DNA of 64,000 nucleotides from an uncultured Pelagibacteraceae bacterium (GTDB taxonomy: Bacteria > Pseudomonadota > Alphaproteobacteria > Pelagibacterales > Pelagibacteraceae): NCBI GenBank assembly GCA_902558225.1, contig CACEDG010000001.1:47222-111221 (forward strand), given 5' to 3'. Within the stretch, counting starts at the first letter, position 1, and each line of letters starts with the position of its first letter. The notes below the pieces were generated by a model. The model was not told where the DNA came from. It did not search any database and worked only from the letters and a program-made list of their open reading frames with translations. Positions 22,648-32,577 of the stretch are shown in pieces. The position numbers and the translations under genes were made by a program.

Positions 22648-23925
22648 ATGAAAATATTAAGTAGTAATAATAAAAATTTTTATAATGAACTTGATAAAAT
22701 TCTTAATAGAAGAAAAGTAATTGATAGAACCACTCTTAGAACTGTTGAAAAAATAATAGACGATGTCCGTAAAAATAAAGATAAAGCATTAATTAAATAC
22801 GAAAAACGTTTTAATGCCAATACTAGAATTATTCCAAGAAATGAAGATATATCAAAAGCTATAAAATCAATTCAACCACAAATAAAAAGAGCTATTGATG
22901 AGACCTGTAAAAGAGTAAAAGATTGGCATTTAAAGCAAAAACCTAAAGATATTTTTTATAAGGATAAATTTAATAATAAGTTTTATTATAAGAATAAAAG
23001 TATTGAGAGCGTTGCGTGTTACGTCCCTGGAAATTTACCTAGTACTTTGATTATGTGTGCAACGCCTGCAATCATTTCAGGAGTAAATAGAATTGTTTTA
23101 TGTACTCCTGCTCTAAACGGGAAACTTAATGGTGCAGTTTATTATGCAGCAAAGAAACTTGGTATAAAAGAATATTATAGTTTAAGTGGAGCATCTGCGA
23201 TTATGGCATTAGCAATGGGTACTAAACAAGTAAAAGCAGTGAATAAAATTGTGGGACCAGGTTCGAAATGGGTCGCTCTGAGTAAAAAATATGTGTTTCT
23301 AGAGGGTTTGTGTGGGATTGAGTCAGCTAATTATGGTCCAAGTGAGATACTTTGCATAGGAGATAATTCATCTTCACCAGAAACTACAGCATCAAGTATG
23401 ATTGCTCAGAGTGAACATGATGCTGATGCTATGGCTATCTTATTGTCAAAAAGTAAAGAATTGATAGAGAGAACTAAATATTCAATTAATAAACAACTTA
23501 AAAATCTCCCTAGAAAAAAAATAGCAAGTGCAAGTTTAAAAAAAAATGGACTTTTAATCTATGTTCCAACAGATAAAAAAATTATCAATCTTACAAATTA
23601 TATAGCTCCAGAGCATATTGAGGTTACATTAAAAAATTTTAAAAAATATTTAAGCAAAAAAATAATTGCAGGTAGTATTTGTATTGGACCTTATAGCAGT
23701 ATGGGACTTAGCGATTATGGTCCAACTCAGCACTCCCTTCCGACGATAGGAAGTGCAAAATTTTCCTCTGGTTTAGGTGTAAAAGATTTTTTAACTCAAA
23801 CAAGTTATAATGAATTGAGTAAAAAAGGAGTTGAAAAGCTTGGAAAGAGTGGCATATTGTTGAGCAAAACAGAAAGTTTAATAGGTCATACTAGATCTAT
23901 AAAAAAAAGAATGGAGAAAAACTAA
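22648..23925 (+). CDS. hisD: Histidinol dehydrogenase
   Basis: [51 protein letters not shown]. Confidence 0.95.
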   Translation: MKILSSNNKNFYNELDKILNRRKVIDRTTLRTVEKIIDDVRKNKDKALIKYEKRFNANTRIIPRNEDISKAIKSIQPQIKRAIDETCKRVKDWHLKQKPKDIFYKDKFNNKFYYKNKSIESVACYVPGNLPSTLIMCATPAIISGVNRIVLCTPALNGKLNGAVYYAAKKLGIKEYYSLSGASAIMALAMGTKQVKAVNKIVGPGSKWVALSKKYVFLEGLCGIESANYGPSEILCIGDNSSSPETTASSMIAQSEHDADAMAILLSKSKELIERTKYSINKQLKNLPRKKIASASLKKNGLLIYVPTDKKIINLTNYIAPEHIEVTLKNFKKYLSKKIIAGSICIGPYSSMGLSDYGPTQHSLPTIGSAKFSSGLGVKDFLTQTSYNELSKKGVEKLGKSGILLSKTESLIGHTRSIKKRMEKN

Positions 23926-23926
23926 A

Positions 23927-24145
23927 TTGCCAAAAGAACATAACATTCTAACATTTTCGGGTGTTGTAACTGAACTTTTAAAAAATGCAATGTTTAAGGT
24001 GACTCTTGAAAACGGTGCCGAAGTCATCGCACATGCCAGCGGCAAGCTTCGCAAAAATAGGATAAGGGTTCTTCAAGGCGACAAAGTTACTGTCGACGTC
24101 TCGGCGTACGATTTGAAAAAAGGAAGAATAACAAGGCGTGGATAG
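23927..24145 (+). CDS. infA: Translation initiation factor IF-1 (TTG start)
   Basis: [34 protein letters not shown]. Confidence 0.96.
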   Translation: MPKEHNILTFSGVVTELLKNAMFKVTLENGAEVIAHASGKLRKNRIRVLQGDKVTVDVSAYDLKKGRITRRG

Positions 24146-24164
24146 AAATTTTATTTTTTGGCAC

Positions 24165-24239
24165 GGTCTCGTAGCTCAGTAGTAGAGCAGTACCCTGAAA
24201 AGGTATGTGTCGTTAGTGCGATTCTAACCGAGACCACCA
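24165..24239 (+). tRNA. tRNA-Phe (GAA), CCA encoded
   Basis: Acceptor GGTCTCG/CGAGACC, anticodon arm GTACC-CTGAAAA-GGTAT, T arm GTTAG-TGCGATT-CTAAC, ACCA end. Confidence 0.92.
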
Positions 24240-24446
24240 CTCAAAACGTTGGCATAATTGCTTTTTTTACAATACTTGCAATTTCTTTCTTCTTAATCTT
24301 AAATTTTGATTTATCTTATTTTATATTAAATTTTCCTTTAAAATTGTTTCATCTAAAAACAAATAGATCATTTTTTCATCTTGTATTTGAGACAAAAGGA
24401 AAATAACTTAAAATATGTAAAACAATAACATAAGGATAAGTATAAG

Positions 24447-24668
24447 ATGAGTACAAAACTTGAAGGCAAAATTAAATGGTATAATCAAAAGAAAGGCTAT
24501 GGATTTATTGAGAGGCAAGACGGAGAGAAGGATTGCTTTGTACATGCGAGCGCTTTGAAAGCCGCTGGTATGAGGTACTTAGAGGAAGGCCATCCCCTAT
24601 CTTTCGACCTTGAAGACGGTCCTAAAGGCCCATCAGCTGTTAACTTGGTATCTAAAAAAGAAGGTTAA
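24447..24668 (+). CDS. Cold-shock domain protein
   Basis: GKIKWYNQKKGYGFIERQDGEKDCFVHASAL. Confidence 0.95.
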   Translation: MSTKLEGKIKWYNQKKGYGFIERQDGEKDCFVHASALKAAGMRYLEEGHPLSFDLEDGPKGPSAVNLVSKKEG

Positions 24669-24690
24669 CAATCTATTTATCAAAATTTTA

Positions 24691-24727
24691 AAGGACGTTT
24701 TATCTATAATGGATAAACGTCCTTTTA
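24691..24727 (+). terminator. Rho-independent terminator after the cold-shock gene
   Basis: AAAGGACGTTTTATC tataat GGATAAACGTCCTTTTATTT: long stem then T-rich tail. Confidence 0.85.
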
Positions 24728-24902
24728 TTTAAAGTATTGCATATTTATTATTTTTGTTTAAAAGACTGCTTATGAATATAAATATTACATATAGTAAAAG
24801 TTTAAGAAGTACTCATAGAAACTGTTACCATAGCCAGTAGTTGGCTATTTATTTATATTATAATTTTAATTCCACATAAAATAAGATAAAATGTTTAAGG
24901 AT

Positions 24903-24977
24903 GCCGACGTCGTCTAGTGATTAAGGCCCCCGGTTGTGGTCCGGGTAACGTAAGTTTGATTCTTACCGTCGGTACCA
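24903..24977 (+). tRNA. tRNA-His (GTG), CCA encoded, discriminator A73, no encoded G-1
   Basis: Acceptor GCCGACG/CGTCGGT, anticodon arm CCCGG-TTGTGGT-CCGGG, T arm GTAAG-TTTGATT-CTTAC, ACCA end; preceded by T. Confidence 0.92.
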
Positions 24978-24999
24978 AACGTCTTGGAGGACGTAAAAA

Positions 25000-26406
25000 A
25001 TGAGTACTAAAAATAAAATCAAACCTGTTTTAGGTGCAGGTTTTAGAGATTTAAGTGGTGATTTTTTAGCGACTAAAAAAAGAATTATCAAAATAATCGA
25101 GGAAAATTATATTAAATATGGCTATCAAGAAATTAGCCAACCATCATTAGAGGTTTCATCTCAAATAGGATCATATTTATCTGAAGATGCATCTAATCCG
25201 ATGAGTGATGTCTTTTTATTTGAAAATAGCAAAGAGTCATTAATGCTTCGTTATGATCTTACATCTCAAATGACGAGATATGTAGCATCTAATTATAGAG
25301 ACTTACCAAGTATTTTTAAAAATTATAGGATGGGTAATGTATGGAGGCAGGAAAAACCTAGTCCAAATATGCGTTTAAGAGAATTCTTTCAAGCAGATTT
25401 TGATATATTGGGAAATTCTAATCAATCACAAATAGATGCTGAAGTTTGTAATTTAATTGCTGATATTTTTTGTCAAATAGGTTTTAAAAAAAATGAATTT
25501 AAATTGAACATAACAAATTTAAAAATAATACAAGGATTGTTAATTAATAATTTAAAAATTACTGATCCAAAAAAAATTCAACAAATTTCAAGATCAATAG
25601 ATAAAAAATCAAGACTAGGTATTAAAGCGGTCAAAGAATTATTAGGCAAAGGCCGTACTGATAATTCAGGAGCCTATACTAAAGGTTGTGAGCTTTCAGA
25701 CGGGCAAATTGATGAAATTATTAATTTTTTAAAAATTAGCGATTTAAATGAACTTAAATCACTTTCAAAAAATCCACTTTCGGTGGAGGGCATAGACGAA
25801 ACCTCTAAACTTTTAGATCAATTATCTTATGGTAATTTCTTTGATTTTATTGAGCTATCAATGGATATACAAAGGGGACTTTCCTATTATACTTCTTTCG
25901 CAATAGAAACAAATATTCAAAATTTGAAACTAAGTGATGATAAAGGAAAAAAAATAGATATGTCAGCAATTAGTTTAGCGAGTGGCGGAAGATACTCGAA
26001 ACTTACATCAAGATTTGGAGTGGATATTGATGGATCTGGAGCATCGATAGGATGTGATAGAGTTGCTTTTATTGTTAATCAATTAAAAAATAAAGCTCCA
26101 TATCAAAATCAAAAGCCCGTAGTTATTTTGGTTTTAGATGAAAAATTTTACCCAAAATATTATGAAATATTAAAAATCTTAAGAGATAATAAGATCAATT
26201 CTGAAATTTATCCAGGGGGCAATGCTAAATTACAAAAACAGTTTCAATATTGTGATAAAAATTCAAATCCAATAGCCATAATGATTGGTCAAGAAGAAGT
26301 AGATAAGAATCTAACAAAATTTAAAGTAATTCAAGGCGAGAAAGATAAAAATGAATTTTTAGTTACGAAAGAAAAACTAATCGATGAAATCAGAAAATTT
26401 ATCTAA
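25000..26406 (+). CDS. hisS: Histidyl-tRNA synthetase (HisRS family)
   Basis: LMLRYDLTSQMTRYVA, YRMGNVWRQEKPSPNMRLREFFQADFDILG, GGRYSKL; next to tRNA-His and hisZ-hisG. Confidence 0.88.
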   Translation: MSTKNKIKPVLGAGFRDLSGDFLATKKRIIKIIEENYIKYGYQEISQPSLEVSSQIGSYLSEDASNPMSDVFLFENSKESLMLRYDLTSQMTRYVASNYRDLPSIFKNYRMGNVWRQEKPSPNMRLREFFQADFDILGNSNQSQIDAEVCNLIADIFCQIGFKKNEFKLNITNLKIIQGLLINNLKITDPKKIQQISRSIDKKSRLGIKAVKELLGKGRTDNSGAYTKGCELSDGQIDEIINFLKISDLNELKSLSKNPLSVEGIDETSKLLDQLSYGNFFDFIELSMDIQRGLSYYTSFAIETNIQNLKLSDDKGKKIDMSAISLASGGRYSKLTSRFGVDIDGSGASIGCDRVAFIVNQLKNKAPYQNQKPVVILVLDEKFYPKYYEILKILRDNKINSEIYPGGNAKLQKQFQYCDKNSNPIAIMIGQEEVDKNLTKFKVIQGEKDKNEFLVTKEKLIDEIRKFI

Positions 26407-27427
26407 AATTCTTAAATCTAGAGGTTTTAAGAATATTGAACTTGATAGTATTATTGAAACTAAGCACATTCTCAAAAGATCAGGTGGTAATTTTAGACAA
26501 TATCTTTTTTCTTTTTACGATCAGAATAACACCGAATATTCGTTAAGGAGTGACCTATCTATAGCCAGTGTATTAAAATTAATAAAGGACAAAACTCAAA
26601 ATAAAATAAAATGGTCCTATAGTGGTGAAGTTTACCGAAAACAAAACAACAATAAATCTCCCATAATTAAACAGACGGGCTATGAAATATTTAATTCAAA
26701 AAATAAGGAAAAAGATGATTATGAGATTATTAAAACTTCTTTAGATATATTTAAAAAATCTAAATTTAAGAGATGTGAATTAAGTCTAAGTAATATTGAG
26801 ATTTTCAATCTTTTAGTAAGTAAACTCACACCACTTCCTTTAAGATGGAGAGAAAAAATTCAACGTCATTTTTCAAGAGAAATTTATTTTGATCAATTAC
26901 TAAGAAAGCTTTCTGATAATAAGGATATTAATCCTAAATTAGTTGAACAGGATAAACTATTAGCTGAAAAACTAAAAAAAAAAGATTTAACAAAAAACTA
27001 TTCTGGAAGATCTTTGAGAGAAATTTTAGAAAGATTTGATCTGAAAAATTACCAAGATCCTAGAAATATTTCGAATAAAAAAAGTGTTAAAATTATAAAA
27101 GATTATCTGAGAATTTCTTGCCCTATAGAAAAAGCCCCAAAAATTTTAAATAGTTTTTTCCAAAAAAATAATCTTAATATATTTATAAGTGATGATTATT
27201 TTCCTATAAAAAAAAATAATATTAAGAACGTTAAAGTTAATTTTAATCCAAATATAAACAGACAAATAAGCTATTACACTGGAATGACTTTTAACATTAA
27301 AGTTAATTTTAATAATAAAAAAGAAATTTTTTTAAGTGGTGGACGATTTGATAATTTAATTAAAGATCTTGGAAATAAGAAAGACTTAAACGCCGTTGGT
27401 GCAGCAATTAATAGAGCTATTATCTGA
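26384..27427 (+). CDS. hisZ: ATP phosphoribosyltransferase regulatory subunit
   Basis: HisRS-like paralogue, YSLRSDLSIASVL, WSYSGEVYR; directly upstream of short-form hisG. Confidence 0.85.
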   Translation: MKSENLSKILKSRGFKNIELDSIIETKHILKRSGGNFRQYLFSFYDQNNTEYSLRSDLSIASVLKLIKDKTQNKIKWSYSGEVYRKQNNNKSPIIKQTGYEIFNSKNKEKDDYEIIKTSLDIFKKSKFKRCELSLSNIEIFNLLVSKLTPLPLRWREKIQRHFSREIYFDQLLRKLSDNKDINPKLVEQDKLLAEKLKKKDLTKNYSGRSLREILERFDLKNYQDPRNISNKKSVKIIKDYLRISCPIEKAPKILNSFFQKNNLNIFISDDYFPIKKNNIKNVKVNFNPNINRQISYYTGMTFNIKVNFNNKKEIFLSGGRFDNLIKDLGNKKDLNAVGAAINRAII

Positions 27428-28101
27428 TGAAAGAGACAATAACTATTTTAACTTTATCTAAAGGACGCATGAAAGCTGAAGCAGAAAAAGTTTTTAAAAA
27501 AAAAAAATTAAAAATAATACGGGAAAGTGAACGATCCTTGATTGGGTCTATTAAAGGATATCCTAATATTCGTGTGCTTTATATGAATGCTACAGAAATT
27601 GTAGAAGCATTAGGAAAAGAAATTGGAGATATTGGTATTAGTGGAAAAGATTTGTGGCTTGAAAGTGATCAAAGTATCCAATCTAACATTGCGCTTGCAA
27701 AACAATATAATTGGGGAAAATCTGACTTAATCGTTGCGGTAGACACAATGTGGATAGACTGTGTCAATCCCACAGACTTAGAGGATATTTCCTACGAATT
27801 TTATCAAAAAAAGAAAAGATTAATGCGTTGTGCAACCAAATTTAAAAACCTTGCTCATAGTTGGTTTAATTCTAAAGGAATTACCCAATATGAATTGATT
27901 TCTTCACTCGGCGCCACAGAAGCTGCAAATAAATTAACTGCAGACTTAATAGTAGATTTGAGTACAACTGGGGAGACATTAAGACAAAATAATTTAAAAG
28001 TCATTGATACAATCCTAAGTTCTTCTGCTTGTTTATTTTATGCTAAAAAATCTATCAAAAAAAAAGGTGTAAAAAAAATACTTAAATTACTTTCTAAATA
28101 G
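27427..28101 (+). CDS. hisG: ATP phosphoribosyltransferase, short form
   Basis: LSKGRMKAEAE, DIGISGKDLWLE, DLIVDLSTTGETLRQNNLKVI. Confidence 0.92.
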   Translation: MKETITILTLSKGRMKAEAEKVFKKKKLKIIRESERSLIGSIKGYPNIRVLYMNATEIVEALGKEIGDIGISGKDLWLESDQSIQSNIALAKQYNWGKSDLIVAVDTMWIDCVNPTDLEDISYEFYQKKKRLMRCATKFKNLAHSWFNSKGITQYELISSLGATEAANKLTADLIVDLSTTGETLRQNNLKVIDTILSSSACLFYAKKSIKKKGVKKILKLLSK

Positions 28102-28218
28102 TAAATCAAACCAATAACGAAGTATAATTTTAGCAATATCTAAGTTTCTAATTAAAGCATAGAAAGCAACAAATGTTCCAAGAATAAGTATAATTTTAAA
28201 TAAAAATAATAAATCCAT
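28087..28218 (-). CDS. Very short single-TM hypothetical ORF (43 aa)
   Basis: Read by eye: MDLLFLFKIILILGTFVAFYALIRNLDIAKIILRYWFDLLFRK. Confidence 0.45.
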   Translation of the reverse strand: MDLLFLFKIILILGTFVAFYALIRNLDIAKIILRYWFDLLFRK

Positions 28219-28220
28219 AA

Positions 28221-28688
28221 TTATTTTAAATCCTTTTGTTGATCATACCATTTTTTTTGTCTTTTTCTTTTGGCATCTAATTTTTCTTTGTTATTTTTTA
28301 TGGAAGCATATATTTTTTTGTCATAAATTTTACGCTGATTTTTAGACATTTTATTTCTCCATTTAATAGTTGAGGATCTGTTCTTAAGTGTTTCAAAATC
28401 TATTTCACCTTTTCGATATTCTTCAACGCTTTCCTCAGTAGAATGATTAAAATGATCTTTTAAATTTCTTACATATGTTCTTCCGGTTTTATAAAATTTA
28501 AGAGTTTTTCTATCAGTTTCCTTTCTGGTCATAAGTTTCTTTTGATTTAATTTACCTTCACCTAAAAAGTCTTTTTTTGTCCAACTCCGGGGCTTACTAT
28601 CAATTATAGCTTGAAGCTCTTTGTCAGTTCTTAATTTCCATTGATTTGTGCCTTTTGGGTTTCTGTTATAATAGTCTTTATTGTTCAT
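28221..28688 (-). CDS. Hypothetical basic protein (155 aa)
   Basis: ORF only. Confidence 0.6.
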   Translation of the reverse strand: MNNKDYYNRNPKGTNQWKLRTDKELQAIIDSKPRSWTKKDFLGEGKLNQKKLMTRKETDRKTLKFYKTGRTYVRNLKDHFNHSTEESVEEYRKGEIDFETLKNRSSTIKWRNKMSKNQRKIYDKKIYASIKNNKEKLDAKRKRQKKWYDQQKDLK

Positions 28689-28712
28689 TCTAATTAATTA
28701 TACTTATTTAAT

Positions 28713-28850
28713 ATGGAAAAAAAAGATCGTAATCAATGGACTAAAAAATTTAGAGAGCTTGGAAGAAAAAAAGGATCTAATAAAGATTTTGCAAAACTTT
28801 ATAAAGAAATGAAAACCTTTATGGAAAATAACAAAAAAGAAAAAAAATAA
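28713..28850 (+). CDS. Short basic hypothetical ORF (45 aa)
   Basis: Read by eye: MEKKDRNQWTKKFRELGRKKGSNKDFAKLYKEMKTFMENNKKEKK. Confidence 0.4.
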   Translation: MEKKDRNQWTKKFRELGRKKGSNKDFAKLYKEMKTFMENNKKEKK

Positions 28851-28863
28851 TTTTTTTTAATTT

Positions 28864-30309
28864 TTAAGAGGCAAATTTAAGCTTCATTTCTTCAAGGTAC
28901 CTATCTAAGCTATCTAGTTGTTCCATTTTCTCTTGATCCTCATTTTTTTCTGCTACAATTTTAAGAGTATCCAATCTAGCTTGTTGTGCAGGAATTTTTA
29001 TAAATGGACTTGGTTTGTCAGACATATCTAAAATATTTTTAGCTATTCTTTTTTTCACTCTTTTAAAATCTCTCTTTGATAATATTTGACAAAATCCATC
29101 CTCTTCACCATCATAGTCATCAAACAATTTCATTTCTGCTAAAACTTTAATATCATTTCTTTTGAAAAGACTAAAAATTCTCTTTTTTTCTTTAGGAGAG
29201 TTGTTTTGATTAAATTGGTTCATTAAATTTCGTTCTTCATTACTTATTTCACCAGTCAACGAATATATTTTTTCTTCTGGTTGTAATTCTTCTTGATTGA
29301 ATTCTTGTCTCTCCTCGTATTGTTCTTGAACAATAGCTCTTATTTTTGCTGCCAACTCTTCTTTATTTTTTTTTAGTAAATTATATCTTTTTTTAATTTC
29401 ACTCATACCTAGGGCTTTATATTCGTCATCTAATAATGCAAATTCACTATTCATTATTATTGGTGCACGGTTACTTTTACACGTACGGATATATTTTGGA
29501 CTACTTTTCAAACTTTCTTTTAAACCATCTCTATCTAACTTTAACACGTCTTCAGGATTTTTTCGTAAATCATACAAATAATACCAACCAGGAAAAATAG
29601 TATTACCCAAGTACATCCCACAATATATTTTTGCTTTAAAGTAAGCTTCATGCCAACAAAATATCCCTTCTTTAATTTTAGGAAGCACATCTGCTTTTTT
29701 TCTTAATGCTATTGATGCATTAAATACCTCGGGAGCTTTTTCAAAAAGTTTTTTTGCAAGATCTTTTGTTGCAATCGTATCATATAAACTATCATGGGCG
29801 CCTTTAGTTTCTATACCATTTGCGGATAGCATTGATTGTAAACGAAATGAAGTATTACCTTTTTCATTAAGCTCATAATTAAGCGCACTAGGTGTGAATA
29901 CACTAGCAGCCCTAATTGCGGGAAGTAGATCAAATTGTTCTTTATTAGTTATATAAGGCCATTTAAGATTGGTATATAAGCTATTTTGAAGAAGTATGTT
30001 GTCATAATTCATTGAATTATATCCAACAAAGATAGTTCCTCTTTCGGCTAGAGCTTTGAATCTTTTTTCCCATTCATCTACGAGTTCACTATTAGATAAT
30101 TTTTCGTTTGCAATTACGTCAACTGGAATATTGTGAGCAAGCATCGCATCAACTTCAAATGCGCGAGATGCTCTAAATCTAGAATTTATCTTCCATTGGT
30201 CTACAATTTTAAAATTTTCATCAACTGTTACAGCGGCTACAGAAAGACAAGTTGCTTTTTGTGCAGCACCAGCATCACTTTCACAATCAAAATAAGTAAA
30301 TAGTGCCAT
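28864..30309 (-). CDS. sbcB: Exonuclease I-like DEDD exonuclease
   Basis: FTYFDCESDAGAAQ (DxE), FVGYNSMNYDNILLQNSLY, AHDSLYDTIATKDLAKKL. Confidence 0.8.
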   Translation of the reverse strand: MALFTYFDCESDAGAAQKATCLSVAAVTVDENFKIVDQWKINSRFRASRAFEVDAMLAHNIPVDVIANEKLSNSELVDEWEKRFKALAERGTIFVGYNSMNYDNILLQNSLYTNLKWPYITNKEQFDLLPAIRAASVFTPSALNYELNEKGNTSFRLQSMLSANGIETKGAHDSLYDTIATKDLAKKLFEKAPEVFNASIALRKKADVLPKIKEGIFCWHEAYFKAKIYCGMYLGNTIFPGWYYLYDLRKNPEDVLKLDRDGLKESLKSSPKYIRTCKSNRAPIIMNSEFALLDDEYKALGMSEIKKRYNLLKKNKEELAAKIRAIVQEQYEERQEFNQEELQPEEKIYSLTGEISNEERNLMNQFNQNNSPKEKKRIFSLFKRNDIKVLAEMKLFDDYDGEEDGFCQILSKRDFKRVKKRIAKNILDMSDKPSPFIKIPAQQARLDTLKIVAEKNEDQEKMEQLDSLDRYLEEMKLKFAS

Positions 30310-30313
30310 AATT

Positions 30314-31717
30314 TTAAGCTAATTTTTTTTCTTCTTTGTCCAGTATTAAGTTTTTATAATTATCTTCTTTGAATAATTTCAAACCTGCAATGTTATTAAT
30401 AAAATCTCTTGTTTCCTCTGAATTCCCATATCTATTTATGAACTGATCTATGTCAAATAAACTAATATTTTTTCCTTTTTTTAATAATTTTCTCATTTCT
30501 AGAAGTTGTTCTTCACGCTCTTTTAAAAATTTTTTTTGGAACTCTTCAGTAAAATAAGAATTATTACTTTCTGCTATTAGTTTATCATTGCTAGCTAATT
30601 CTTTCCATTTTTTTAATTGTTCTTCTTGTTTTTTCAAGAACCCTGGCACTTCATAATCATCACTCACTTTATTATTCTCTTTGTAGTAAGTTTCATCGAT
30701 CGTTTTAGAAATTTTTTTAAAATTTTCTTTATTTTGTTGTTCTACATTTTTTTTAGTTTCGCTAATAATTTTCTCTTTCTCTTTTTCTATTTCTGCAACA
30801 AGAGCCATTTGTTTTTCATACTCTCTTTTAATTTCATCTATTTCTTTTAGTATTTTTTCATCATCTTCTTTTACTTTTTCTTTTCTGCCGAAGAACCATC
30901 TGCTTTTTTGTTTTTTTTCAGCTTCAAAATTAAATTTTCCTGATTTCCAAACTATTTGTCCTCCAATTGTATTATTGTTTTTGAGTTGATTAATTTCTTT
31001 ACGTCTAATTAAGAATGCACCTTTATTAAAATAATCCATTTTTATTATTTTATAGTCTGTAGGGGAGTAAAATGATGGAATAATTTTAGTTCTTAAATTT
31101 TCGCAAATATAAAAAAAATTATTTACTGAATCCATTTGATTTTCAAAATCTGAGAAATCGTTTAGCGAATCTAGTTCTTCTGAGGATAAAATTTCTAAAG
31201 TATCTTGATGTTCCTGTTCATATATTTGTTGAACATTAGATATATTTTTTAGCCCTGTTCTATGATAATCTATTTTTTTTAGGAAGTTTTTATAATTTTC
31301 AAATTTTTCTGGATAAATTTCTTGAATATAGTTTTCAATTATTAGTTCATCATTTTTTTCAAATACATCAGCGTTAATATTAATTATTGCAAGCGCGTGT
31401 CTCTCCAAAGCTGGAATTAACAATTTTTTATTGATATTTAAATCTAATATTTTTTGATCATTAATTATTTCATCAAATCTTTCTGTAGCTCTTTTTCGAG
31501 TGTCCCTTAATACAAAATGGTAAATGCTTGATAAAAATTTATATGAGAAGTCTCTAGAGAATTTTAATGGGGATCTATAAATAAAGTTTGTTAAAAAGGC
31601 ATCATTTTCACCCATATTTATTGCACATAGTCTTTGGCTAATGTTGGCTTTCTCCAAGATACTAGAGAGTAATTCACCATTTTTTTGAGTTTCCGGTCTA
31701 TTATTCTGCATATTCAT
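30314..31717 (-). CDS. Hypothetical coiled-coil protein (467 aa)
   Basis: Long charged ORF immediately upstream of the exonuclease I-like gene. Confidence 0.6.
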   Translation of the reverse strand: MNMQNNRPETQKNGELLSSILEKANISQRLCAINMGENDAFLTNFIYRSPLKFSRDFSYKFLSSIYHFVLRDTRKRATERFDEIINDQKILDLNINKKLLIPALERHALAIININADVFEKNDELIIENYIQEIYPEKFENYKNFLKKIDYHRTGLKNISNVQQIYEQEHQDTLEILSSEELDSLNDFSDFENQMDSVNNFFYICENLRTKIIPSFYSPTDYKIIKMDYFNKGAFLIRRKEINQLKNNNTIGGQIVWKSGKFNFEAEKKQKSRWFFGRKEKVKEDDEKILKEIDEIKREYEKQMALVAEIEKEKEKIISETKKNVEQQNKENFKKISKTIDETYYKENNKVSDDYEVPGFLKKQEEQLKKWKELASNDKLIAESNNSYFTEEFQKKFLKEREEQLLEMRKLLKKGKNISLFDIDQFINRYGNSEETRDFINNIAGLKLFKEDNYKNLILDKEEKKLA

Positions 31718-31798
31718 AAATTATTTTGTCACGATTCATTTTTTATACTTTATATATAGTAAAATGATAATAAAACAAGATATTTTTAATAAAAAACT

Positions 31799-32254
31799 TT
31801 GTCAAATGATAAAAAAATTGTTGACTTTCTATTTTTAGCCTGTTATAAGGCTTTTATGAGCGATTTTAAAGATAAAAAAACGAGGAAAAATAAAAGCAAG
31901 ATTTTAGAGTTCAAAACCAAGTCATTAAAAGAACAAAAAATAGAAACTAACCAAGATATTTGGAACAAAATGGATTCTTACGCCAAAGAACTTGTTGAGG
32001 CGTTTGATGAAAAAACAAATCGAGAAAATATCGACAGGGATCATTGCTTATATTTGTTTCATTACAGGTTAATGCAAAAAATGATGTACAGAATGAGCTA
32101 CCCAGCTTTTAAATATTATACAAGATCAGTTTCGAGACAATTATTAGAACAGCATAAAGAATTTATGAATTCATTAGATGAATGGACGTCTGATGATGGA
32201 CAAGACGACTTCGGAAGAAGAATAGAGGCAGATAAAAGTAAAACATTAAACTAA
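31799..32254 (+). CDS. Hypothetical protein (true start may be 31856)
   Basis: ORF MSDFKDKKTRKNKSKILEFK... Confidence 0.5.
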   Translation: MSNDKKIVDFLFLACYKAFMSDFKDKKTRKNKSKILEFKTKSLKEQKIETNQDIWNKMDSYAKELVEAFDEKTNRENIDRDHCLYLFHYRLMQKMMYRMSYPAFKYYTRSVSRQLLEQHKEFMNSLDEWTSDDGQDDFGRRIEADKSKTLN

Positions 32255-32268
32255 AGGAAAGTAAAAAT

Positions 32269-32577
32269 ATGAGACATTTTAAATATATTTTGGAGGAGAG
32301 ATTACGGTATATGCTTACTTGGCAAAAAGAGTGTTTAGAATATTTTAAGCACCAACAAATTCAAGAAAAAGCAAAATTAAAATACTATCAGCATAGAAGA
32401 CTAGAGAGCTTATTTTGTGATATTTACTATTTTCCAACTAATGTTTTAAAATTTTTGAAAAGGCAAAGACAAAAAAGAACATTTATCAAAGGATGTACTG
32501 AAATAGAAGTTCTAAGAGAGGAAATTGACAAGATTGATAATATTAAAAAAATAGGAGGAAATAATGGAAAATATTAA
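32269..32577 (+). CDS. Hypothetical protein
   Basis: ORF, overlaps start of next gene. Confidence 0.5.
   Translation: MRHFKYILEERLRYMLTWQKECLEYFKHQQIQEKAKLKYYQHRRLESLFCDIYYFPTNVLKFLKRQRQKRTFIKGCTEIEVLREEIDKIDNIKKIGGNNGKY

Noticed and set aside
24158-24406. 82-aa ORF on the plus strand
   Set aside because: Overlaps the tRNA-Phe gene almost entirely at its 5' end and has no family signal.
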